Assembly (NCBI GenBank): GCA_020636445.1
Contig: JACJXV010000025.1
Coordinates: 1 to 60,658 of the forward strand
DNA from: Lewinellaceae bacterium
GTDB lineage: Bacteria > Bacteroidota > Bacteroidia > Chitinophagales > Saprospiraceae
Direction: 5' to 3'
DNA length: 60,658 nucleotides
The translations under genes and the position numbers were made by a program. Positions 53,975 to 60,658 of this stretch are shown here, in pieces. Every line of letters begins with the position of its first letter. Position 1 is the stretch's first letter. Below the pieces are notes generated by a model. That model saw only the letters and a program-made list of their open reading frames with translations. It had not been told where the DNA came from and did not search any database.

Positions 53975-54577
53975 TCAATATAATTTCTCTTCAATCAATT
54001 TCCGCAACTCAAGTAAACCAATACTACCCTTTACGGACTGATCTTTATCCAAATGAAAAAAATCAACATAGCGGATTTTAGTTATTGTATTAAACTCTCC
54101 AAGAATATGGTCCAAATATAAAAAAGCTAAAGCCTTATATTTTCCTTCATCCTGATTTAGATTACGCACAAATATTTCCAGGTCAACCCTATCCTGATCC
54201 GCAAAAATGGGAATGATTTCAATATCACTAGAAGGATATTCGATGCCGTCGAAGTTCAGGTCGATTTCATCATTGGGCTGTCTGAATTTTTTGACGATCC
54301 AATTCTCTATTGCGGGTCGGCTCTCGAAGAGTTTTTGCACGGGTTCAATGCCCTTTTCGTCTCCATCAGGGGTGATGATTAAAACATATATACCATCTTG
54401 TGTTTTGGTAAGTTCCGGAAATAAGATGGAATTGTATGATTTTAATTGCTTTGTCAGTCGTTTATAAATGGTGTAATCAGAAAAATCAGAATCCATAAAT
54501 GATTCAATCCTGGCTTTGTTTCTGACAAACCACTTCCAGAAATATGCTTCCTTATTTTTGCTAAAAAGACTGGACAT
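53975..54577 (-). CDS. Soluble hypothetical protein (DUF695-like pattern)
   Basis: 200 residues, A+T-rich. N-terminal helix with FWKWFVRNKARIESF, then LTKQLKSYNSILFPEL, a strand-rich QDGIYVLIITPDGDEKGIEPVQKLFE and NWIVKKFRQPND, later helix EGKYKALAFLYLDHILGEF and a C-terminal LLELRKLIEEKLY. The order WKWF - helix - LIITPDG - PAIENWIVKKFR resembles a group of uncharacterised bacterial proteins related to DUF695, known only from sequence. Soluble, no signal. It probably shares a transcript with the following membrane protein. Confidence 0.65.
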   Translation of the reverse strand: MSSLFSKNKEAYFWKWFVRNKARIESFMDSDFSDYTIYKRLTKQLKSYNSILFPELTKTQDGIYVLIITPDGDEKGIEPVQKLFESRPAIENWIVKKFRQPNDEIDLNFDGIEYPSSDIEIIPIFADQDRVDLEIFVRNLNQDEGKYKALAFLYLDHILGEFNTITKIRYVDFFHLDKDQSVKGSIGLLELRKLIEEKLY

Positions 54578-54822
54578 GTATTGCTATTTTGGGGTTGGTT
54601 ATTGAGAAAAGGCTTCAGCATAGCTCCGCGAATTATTACCCTTCACCTTGGTCCATGGTCTCCCGGTATTGGAAACCATCCGACCAGCTCGAAGCACAAC
54701 TAACCTGTCCTAAATTAATACTCTATCCGTGATAATCGGTATAAATCTGTGGTAAAAGAGTGAGCGATGGTCACTTAGTGTAGAAAGGTGAGCTCCCTCA
54801 CCGTCAACAGCAATGCCCCCTA

Positions 54823-55284
54823 TCACATAGACAACCCCACCTCGGCCCGGTACTGCCCATCTACCCAGTCGGCCAGGACGAACATACCGGATTCTTCCGG
54901 GTTCGCCGGATCGATCAGGGTGAACAGGGCTTTATGGCGGTCGGGGTCCGCCCATTCCAGGCGGGCCGGCACCGGTTTCCATTCCGTTTCGCCGTAAACG
55001 CGCAGATAAAGCACCGGTGTTTCCGCAGGTTCCGGATCCTGACTGGCAAAAGGCACGGGGTCGCCCCAGGTTACCTCATCAAATTCAGGATCGTAGGCGA
55101 TGTCAGCGTCATCATAGCGGATGTTACCGCTGGGGACAACCACGCCGTGTTCGGCCAGCAGGAGGGCATCCTGCATGCGCAGGGGCGTTGTGTCCAGACC
55201 GGTGATGGTGAGTTCTGCGATCGATTGGCCAGCCCGCAGCCGGGCCAGCGCGGTTTCAATGGTGATGTTTCCCTTCGTTGCCAT
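54823..55284 (-). CDS. Partner of BrnT, candidate antitoxin of unknown fold
   Basis: 153 residues from the ATG at 55284; an in-frame TTG at 55305 adds seven residues. It overlaps the end of brnT by 29 bp, so translation is coupled, the position normally held by the antitoxin brnA. It is not a ribbon-helix-helix BrnA: it is acidic, with TIETALARLRAGQSIAELTI, LRMQDALLLAEHGVVVPSG and DDADIAYDPEFDEVTWGDP in the N-half and a strand-rich C-half (YLRVYGETEWKPV ... MFVLADWVDGQYRAEV). Acidity would suit neutralising a basic RNase. Function is inferred from position only. Confidence 0.6.
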   Translation of the reverse strand: MATKGNITIETALARLRAGQSIAELTITGLDTTPLRMQDALLLAEHGVVVPSGNIRYDDADIAYDPEFDEVTWGDPVPFASQDPEPAETPVLYLRVYGETEWKPVPARLEWADPDRHKALFTLIDPANPEESGMFVLADWVDGQYRAEVGLSM

Positions 55285-55567
55285 CGGCGCTGTATTTGGT
55301 GACAATATAATCCTTGATTTCCTTTTTTTGGGCCTGCCGCGCAGAGATGATCCGAAAAACGGTATTTCGCAGTGTATACACCACCGCGATGATAAACGTA
55401 CCCAGCACTTTGCCTACGATTAAAAACCGACTTTCACCGTTCCGGGTTCCCCCGGGGTAGCGAATCGCATCGGGATCCGAAAAAACCTCCCTGGCCCGGT
55501 CAAAGCCAATGCCGTGTTTTTGTTGGTTGGCGGCATCCTTGCGGGGATCCCAGTCAAATTTGGCCAT
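55256..55567 (-). CDS. brnT: BrnT family toxin (RelE/ParE-fold ribonuclease)
   Basis: 103 residues from the ATG at 55567; the longer frame adds 18 poorly related residues. The BrnT signature is clear: FDWDPRKDAANQQKHGI at the N-terminus, REVFSDPDAIRY, FLIVGKVLGTFIIAVVYTLR and the C-terminal IISARQAQKKEIKDYI. BrnT is a type II toxin that cleaves RNA and is normally blocked and regulated by BrnA. Here the downstream gene is not BrnA. No BrnA-like gene is present within the 1 kb on either side. Confidence 0.85.
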   Translation of the reverse strand: MAKFDWDPRKDAANQQKHGIGFDRAREVFSDPDAIRYPGGTRNGESRFLIVGKVLGTFIIAVVYTLRNTVFRIISARQAQKKEIKDYIVTKYSADGNEGKHHH

Positions 55568-55688
55568 AAGCGTCCCTTTTTGCAGGTCCCCAAACGCCCC
55601 AACCCGCACCACTACCCACACCCGGGGCAGGGTACGCCGGAGACACCAGGCACCTATGAATTGAAACTGTTTGGTTTACCTGACCTAA

Positions 55689-55850
55689 AAGTGATGGGAC
55701 AATATTATCTATACCTTATTTCAGGCCCTTTTGGGCTTCCACGTCGTTAAAAAGCCTCGCCGACGCGCTGCGTCGCCTGCGTTTTTTGCCTTGTTGAACC
55801 CCAAAATTGCACGGAACAAAGCTTATACATAATAATGCCCCATCACTTAC
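55689..55850. mobile_element. MITE-like element, copy B (162 bp)
   Basis: Same orientation and about 95% identical to copy A at 9758-9918, with the same AAGTGATGGG terminal inverted repeats and internal hairpins. It lies between brnT and the XRE regulator, so its right end is 136 bp before that regulator's ATG and could affect its transcription. The remaining bases of the gap 55568-55985 show nothing recognisable. Confidence 0.75.
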
Positions 55851-55985
55851 CTGTTGTGGAATAATAACCGCACCAAAATACAAAATAGTTTCATCAAATG
55901 CAACATATATACACTAAATGGAACTTTGTCGAACCGAAAATGCGCTTCCCTTTCGCAACCGCCGCAGATTGCGTATTATAGATGG

Positions 55986-56198
55986 ATGCGTAAATACAAC
56001 CGAATCAAGGTAGTGCTGGCCGAACAGGACCGAACCAGCAGCTGGCTAGCCCAGCAGGTGGGGCGCGACAAATCAACCGTCTCGCGCTGGTGCTCCAATT
56101 CGGTGCAACCCACCGTCGAGGTGCTCTTCAAAATAGCGGAAGCCCTGGAGGTCGATGTCCGCGAACTGCTGGTGAGTACAGGGCGGAAACGGGATTGA
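55986..56198 (+). CDS. Small XRE-family HTH regulator
   Basis: 70 residues from the ATG at 55986. A longer in-frame start at 55854 would read through low-complexity sequence. The whole protein is one helix-turn-helix: RIKVVLAEQDRTSSWLAQQVG, the recognition helix DKSTVSRWCSNSVQPTVEV, then IAEALEVDVRELL. Such minimal Xre/Cro-type repressors often control the gene beside them. The nuclease-helicase gene is convergent here (233 bp between ends), so direct control would have to come from elsewhere. Its own promoter region carries MITE copy B. Confidence 0.82.
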   Translation: MRKYNRIKVVLAEQDRTSSWLAQQVGRDKSTVSRWCSNSVQPTVEVLFKIAEALEVDVRELLVSTGRKRD

Positions 56199-56430
56199 GA
56201 TTTGTTTTTGATTGGCTGAACTCAAAACCAGGTTACTCATGAAAAAAATGGCTACTGGTCATCACAGGACACAGTTATATGAAGACTCTCCCTGGCTGGC
56301 CTGGATTTATGGTGTTGGGTTTGATGGGAAATGAGGTGATGTTACAGCCTGGGCTGGTATTGGATAAAGCTGAGGATTGATAGCATCCGAAACAAGCCAA
56401 GCCTGCTAGACCAAGCGTTGCCTATTACAT

Positions 56431-58407
56431 TTAAAGATATGGAATACCTATCTCCTTCAGATATTCGTAGGTAGGATCATAATATTCGGCTTTTCTTGTG
56501 TGGTCATCAGGATTCCCTTCCGGAACGACAATGACCATTCCTTGTCTTGCCCTTGTAAGCAAAACCCGGTAAGCATTGATTAGGTATTTTTTCCGCTCAA
56601 GGTTGTGAATGTTTTGCCATTTGTTCCCTTTAAATGAAAAAGTATTCCAACCTAATTCCGAATACCGCAAGTCTCCATCCCAGGTGATGCAGGCCCAATC
56701 AAGCTCAAGTCCTTGCACATGAAACTCCGTTGCCACCTCTTCGAGATAAAAAGAAGAACGAACGTCATCTTTCCCGTCCAAAAACCAATTTACTGGATTC
56801 ATGGGTGATTTCACATCAATCGCCAATGGCTTTAAGCGCTGCGCTTGAGAGGACACAACTATTCCATACCGTTCGCTACCTCTTGCTTTATTCTTTAACC
56901 AAGCCTTGGCTTTTGATAAATCTCTGGTTAATACAATGGGATAGTTTTTATGAATTTCAGCAAGTACCCTTGCCGCTTCAGACACCTTTAAGTCCAGTAA
57001 GTTTTTAACAAAATAAGAAACGCTTTCTGCCCGAAAGGAGCGCATGGAAACGGAAAGATGCAAATCTTCATTATACTTTACTGTACTCTTTTCCTCCAAT
57101 AACTTGATTGAATTAACTGCATCATATTCTGAATCAGCCAAGTTTGGAGAAATAAAAACTTCCCAATGGCTAAATCTATTGAAAACCGCATCTAGCCATT
57201 CCGAAATACCTGCTTCCCCGGTATTTATTTCTTGGCCGCCACCCACCAAGCAAACAATGACCGCCCAATCCTGATGTCTGTCCAGGCAAGAAATCAAAAA
57301 TTCCGGCTCAGAATACTTGAAATCAGGCTGGTTCTTCTTCTGGCGCATGAACCGAATTGTTTGCTCTTTATTCCATGCTCGTTGGGCTTCGTCAAAAATG
57401 GCTACATGGTCATAAGGCGCATCCTGGTTGATCAAATAAGCATCCCGATAATGATGAATGATTTGAATAAATGACTTAACGGCTTGTCTCGCCTCCCGCT
57501 TTGTTATCTTTTTACCTAGCGCTGATTCCCTACTGACTTTATCCCTAGTAAGCGCTTCCTGCAGAATAGCAACCAGCGGGGCATTACCTGACAGGTAAAC
57601 ACTTGTGTTACCTTTCTCTTTGTCTAAATGTGAGGTTGCGACATCTAAACCAACAAGCGTTTTTCCGGCCCCTGGCACACCCGTTACAAAACAAATCGCT
57701 TTCTTGCCCCCTACCTTTGCGAAGTCAATAATTTCAGAGATAGCCCTGGTCGTCTTCGTCAGGTTTTTTGCGCCAGCATCATGTCTGGTAATGGCTTCAA
57801 CAGCATGATTATTATACAGCGAAATAGCAGCTTCAATAATAGTAGGCGTTGGCGAGTATCTTCCTGCGGCAAAAATTTCACCATTGATAATTTGAGCGTT
57901 TTGAAAGAACTGGACACAGTTGCCAACTACCTCTGGTAATTGGTTTTGGGATACTTTAAGGGGCAAAATCAGGTTGTCAGCATGCGAGGTAGTAGTTATC
58001 TGGATAAAGGATTTTTTGGCTTCTGTCGCAACTAAAACAGGGATAAGCACTGCGCGATGACTTGGCTCATGAAAATTCTTCAGGTCCAGCGCATAATCCC
58101 AAACCTGCTCAACCTGGTAGGAATGGTATCTGTTTTCCCCTACTTTGAATTCAATGACAAAAACGACGTCTTCAACAATGACAATGGAATCCACGCGCTT
58201 ACCCATCCTGGGAATGGAAAACTCAAAAAAGATAGTCCCCCTAAACCCCTGCAGTGCTCTTTTTAGAATAGGAATCTGCTGTTCCCAGGATTTATTCTGC
58301 AAAGCATTGGAATCAAACTGATTAGCAAGCGTGATAAAACCAATGATTTCCTCAGTGCTTTTGGCAAGGAATGATTCTATGGTGTCTTTGAAGTAGTAGT
58401 TTAGCAT
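56431..58407 (-). CDS. PD-(D/E)XK nuclease - SF1 helicase (DUF2075) fusion
   Basis: 658 residues from the ATG at 58407, chosen because the family opens with a short helix like MLNYYFKDTIESFLAKS; a start at 58479 adds 24 residues. A PD-(D/E)XK domain lies at about 55-125: D73, E86-x-K88 (FVIEFK), and the accessory Q101-x3-Y105. The helicase has Walker A GVPGAGKT (243-250), Walker B IFDEAQRAW (D339, E340), an SF1-like HVQGLELDWACITWDGDL and motif VI YRVLLTRARQG. DUF2075/Schlafen-type proteins with this layout are widespread in defence islands, but this protein has no shown function. A+T-rich, between a BrnT module and an IS, so likely acquired. Confidence 0.85.
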   Translation of the reverse strand: MLNYYFKDTIESFLAKSTEEIIGFITLANQFDSNALQNKSWEQQIPILKRALQGFRGTIFFEFSIPRMGKRVDSIVIVEDVVFVIEFKVGENRYHSYQVEQVWDYALDLKNFHEPSHRAVLIPVLVATEAKKSFIQITTTSHADNLILPLKVSQNQLPEVVGNCVQFFQNAQIINGEIFAAGRYSPTPTIIEAAISLYNNHAVEAITRHDAGAKNLTKTTRAISEIIDFAKVGGKKAICFVTGVPGAGKTLVGLDVATSHLDKEKGNTSVYLSGNAPLVAILQEALTRDKVSRESALGKKITKREARQAVKSFIQIIHHYRDAYLINQDAPYDHVAIFDEAQRAWNKEQTIRFMRQKKNQPDFKYSEPEFLISCLDRHQDWAVIVCLVGGGQEINTGEAGISEWLDAVFNRFSHWEVFISPNLADSEYDAVNSIKLLEEKSTVKYNEDLHLSVSMRSFRAESVSYFVKNLLDLKVSEAARVLAEIHKNYPIVLTRDLSKAKAWLKNKARGSERYGIVVSSQAQRLKPLAIDVKSPMNPVNWFLDGKDDVRSSFYLEEVATEFHVQGLELDWACITWDGDLRYSELGWNTFSFKGNKWQNIHNLERKKYLINAYRVLLTRARQGMVIVVPEGNPDDHTRKAEYYDPTYEYLKEIGIPYL

Positions 58408-58731
58408 TTGTCTGGGGCGTATTGGGTGTATTTCAAGAAAGCCCCTTTGTAGGCTTATAATTTGCTTTGCGCTTCCCATTTGGAAGCTTTGAAATTAAAT
58501 TTTTTCTTTTCTATGTCAATGGATATGCTTTAAGGTAGTACTTCTTTTTGACATGGTTTATGAAACGCTCTTCGCCATTGAAGCAAACGCCTGTTGGTGG
58601 CTGGCCTTCTGTCTATGGTTGTGCTTCTCTCTACTATTTGATATTGTGTTTAGCAAATTTTTCAAGTAAGACTGAGCTTGGGTGGTCTGAAAGTGAAACA
58701 AGTTTATTCACAAGTGCAATAGGTAAAAGAG

Positions 58732-59923
58732 CACACTACTGGACATTTTGAGAAAATGCAGGGAAAGCATTAGCTTGGAGTTTACGACAACTTCAAAGAA
58801 ATGCGAACCCTGCACCTCCGTAAATTTAGTGATCTGTACGCAGAATATGGCCTTAGTGCGGTAAAGAATCTTCATCTGATGGTTCAATTACTCCTTCTTG
58901 GTCGGACAGTAAACTTATGGAAACTCAAAGACTATGTGGGAATGGCTTTAGGAAAAGCGGATGTTGAGCAGGAAAGTCATTATCGTCGATTAACCCGTTT
59001 TTTTGACACCTGGGGCAACTGTGAAGGGTTCGTTCTAGATGTTCAAAAACATTCCTTCAAAGTGCTCCGACGATTACGATTTAGCCATCTGCTGCTGGAT
59101 GGAACAAGTTGGACGAGAGGCAAACAGAAATACCACTACATGGTACTTAGTGTGCTTGCTGGATCGGTAGCTATCCCTATATATTGGAAGCAACTCAGTA
59201 AAATTGGCTCATCGAATCAACGCGAACGGGAAGAGCTAATGGCTGAGGTATTGAAGCACTTTAACCTTAAAGGAATGACTTTGCTGGCTGACCGGGAATA
59301 CATTGGCAAAAAGTGGTTTAAGTTACTCAAAGAGAATAAGATAGACTTTGTGATTCGTTTGCGATTTGGGGATTACTACGAAGCGGTTGATGCCGCTTTG
59401 GGTAAAACCTATCAACAGATGTATGACAAATGCTTCTTGCATCGAAAATTTGTTCGTAAGCATATTTTACTGGACGGCAACGCATACTTCATTGCTATGC
59501 GCCCTAACCCCAAAAACACACCAGGCGAAGAGGTCATAATTTTCCTAACCCTTATCCGACCGGTTCGCAAAACCGTGGATCAGTACATCAAAAGATGGCG
59601 CATTGAATGCTTCTTTCGCCACGTAAAAACAAATGGTTTCAATTTAGAGCAAATCAACCTACGATCAGTGGCAAAAAGCAATTTGATGATGGCAGTCGTT
59701 TGCCTGGCATATACAATTACTATTCGAGCAGCATGGAAAACGCAAAAGCTTATTCGGAAAATAACATTTGCGGATGAATCTGTTTTTCCCGCACAGTCCG
59801 TTTTCCGGAGGGGTTTGGCCTTGGTGGCAATCTGGTGCGCTTCTCTTGATTCGTTTGTCAATTATTTACACTCCCTGTTTGAGAACCAAAATTATCCCTT
59901 TGTCAAAAATGTCCAGTAGTGTG
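58732..59923. mobile_element. IS4-type insertion sequence, complete (1192 bp)
   Basis: The ends are CACACTACTGGACATTTT in inverted orientation (18 bp exact, near-match continuing), enclosing one transposase gene with 69 bp left and 4 bp right of it (59919 to the end). The left flank reads AAAAGAG and the right flank AGGAACA, so no target duplication is evident. Flanking DNA (58480-58731 and 59924-60136) holds no intact gene. Confidence 0.85.
58801..59919 (+). CDS. IS4-family DDE transposase
   Basis: 372 residues. The three acidic residues are D100 (LLLDGTSW), D164 (LLADREYIGKKW) and E269 inside the exact IS4 signature Y-(2)-R-(3)-E-(6)-K (Y262, R265, E269, K276 in YIKRWRIECFFRHVK). N-terminal DNA-binding region about 1-90. 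The frame is intact, so the element may be active. It is A+T-rich relative to the core genes. Confidence 0.93.
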   Translation: MRTLHLRKFSDLYAEYGLSAVKNLHLMVQLLLLGRTVNLWKLKDYVGMALGKADVEQESHYRRLTRFFDTWGNCEGFVLDVQKHSFKVLRRLRFSHLLLDGTSWTRGKQKYHYMVLSVLAGSVAIPIYWKQLSKIGSSNQREREELMAEVLKHFNLKGMTLLADREYIGKKWFKLLKENKIDFVIRLRFGDYYEAVDAALGKTYQQMYDKCFLHRKFVRKHILLDGNAYFIAMRPNPKNTPGEEVIIFLTLIRPVRKTVDQYIKRWRIECFFRHVKTNGFNLEQINLRSVAKSNLMMAVVCLAYTITIRAAWKTQKLIRKITFADESVFPAQSVFRRGLALVAIWCASLDSFVNYLHSLFENQNYPFVKNVQ

Positions 59924-60136
59924 AGGAACAGCACTTGCCCGACTACGGTGTTAAGCCACCATCAGATTTCGTCAGCCCTTTACAGGCGCTCATCTTGCAC
60001 AGCGCTTCCTACCGGAAGGCTTGGTAAGCTATTTTTTCGTTTACCGGGTCTATTCTGGGGCCGGTACCCGACGAACAGGGATCCTTGTCGCCTACCCCGT
60101 TTTAGTAATTCATTATTATGCCTTTCTTAAGCATTT

Positions 60137-60499
60137 TTACCATTGTTGAAATCTAATTCCTACTTGATTATCTAAAATGGCGAATTCTTTGGCCCCCCAG
60201 GGTCTTTGGGTAACCTTGTCAAGATTTGGGTGCAGTAGCTGCGGATGAGCAGCTGATAGATTTGTATATATTTCTTCAATATTATGGGTTTCAATCCTTA
60301 GCTCAGGGTAATGCTCTTTGGCTAATTGTTCGTCTTGAAATAGCATCATTTTTATGCCGTCCTTACTTAAAACACAATAAGGTTGTGATGCTTTTAAATC
60401 CTGGTGTTCAATTGTAAATTGCAGACAGTCAACAAATAATTTAAGGCCGTCGGCAATGTCGGCATAAAACACACTTGGAACCAACTTTGAAAACTTCAT
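60137..60499 (-). CDS. VOC (glyoxalase/bleomycin-resistance fold) family protein
   Basis: 120 residues from the ATG at 60499 (MKFSKLVPSVFYADIADGL), which starts the beta-alpha-beta-beta unit directly; a longer frame adds 28 unrelated residues. The fold markers are PSVFYADI, the central KDGIKMMLFQD strand, and the closing GAKEFAILDNQVGIRFQQW with the E/D metal-type positions. Single-domain VOC proteins include bleomycin-binding and glyoxalase-like enzymes; the substrate is unknown. It lies near the window edge, next to the IS. Confidence 0.78.
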   Translation of the reverse strand: MKFSKLVPSVFYADIADGLKLFVDCLQFTIEHQDLKASQPYCVLSKDGIKMMLFQDEQLAKEHYPELRIETHNIEEIYTNLSAAHPQLLHPNLDKVTQRPWGAKEFAILDNQVGIRFQQW

Positions 60500-60658
60500 G
60501 CCTGATTTTTTTATATTAATGCTATTGTAATTTTTATCAATAGTATACATTCTTCCATGACCGCCATTACATTGAAAATACACAGTGCCCGCATTTAACC
60601 AATAGGATGTATTGCTTTAGTTGTTGGTTCGTGTTCATTCGTCCAGTCTTGCTATTTG

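Noticed and set aside
56239..56337. Short gene (32 residues) between XRE and nuclease-helicase
   Set aside because: No conserved feature, no promoter, and length near chance expectation.
58548..58751. Small gene interrupted by the IS
   Set aside because: The left-flank frame has no recognisable domain and no continuation on the right side of the IS, so a disrupted gene cannot be supported.
59768..60130. 120-residue frame crossing the right end of the IS
   Set aside because: Starts inside the transposase in another frame and crosses the inverted repeat; the part beyond the IS shows no known domain.

Overview
The window comes from a chromosome of a Bacteroidota bacterium, most likely of the class Saprospiria (Lewinella/Haliscomenobacter-like); the class is an inference. 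The evidence is: type IX secretion (T9SS) cargo with type A and type B C-terminal sorting domains, a giant SprB-repeat protein, a PorE-like OmpA protein, a SecD-SecF fusion, the gene order ftsX-DUF3098-uppP-truB, and several promoters of the Bacteroidota form TTG-N18-20-TAnnTTTG. No tRNA or rRNA genes, prophage or CRISPR array were seen.

Layout. 0-6.5 kb: a one-piece hybrid two-component regulator, two secreted proteins and a small membrane protein. 7-9.5 kb: a ktrB-ktrA potassium uptake operon. 10.2-14.9 kb: an orphan secreted protein, a small membrane protein, a D-2-hydroxyacid dehydrogenase, a CHAD protein and a BON-LysM protein. 15-27 kb: secDF, the PorE-like protein and the 1993-residue adhesin-like protein, all tied to export and the cell surface. 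27-35.5 kb: housekeeping genes leuS, a class V aminotransferase, ftsX, DUF3098, uppP and truB, then an alpha/beta hydrolase. 37-48.6 kb: gpsA, a YfhO-type membrane protein and an envelope-glycan locus (two GT4 glycosyltransferases, wecC, wecB, a methyltransferase and a flippase). 48.7-60.6 kb: an accessory region with a minimal type B sorting-domain protein, small secreted or hypothetical genes, a REP-associated (RAYT) transposase, a BrnT toxin with an unusual partner, a small XRE regulator, a PD-(D/E)XK nuclease-helicase fusion, a complete IS4-type insertion sequence and a VOC protein. Several of these are visibly richer in A+T than the core genes.

How the parts fit. SecDF drives export across the inner membrane. 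The PorE-like protein belongs to a family that anchors the T9SS to peptidoglycan, and at least three window proteins carry T9SS signals. WecB and WecC together make UDP-ManNAcA, which the neighbouring glycosyltransferases, YfhO protein and flippase could use for a surface polysaccharide.

The most unusual aspect is the intergenic DNA. At least thirteen loci carry tandem repeats that all have a 7-bp period but different sequences. There are also hairpin families with a conserved core and variable arms, two phrase arrays built on GTTTAGAG or GTTTAT, two copies of a ~160-bp MITE-like element, a separate 167-bp MITE-like element, and two abutting perfect palindromes inside the RAYT gene.
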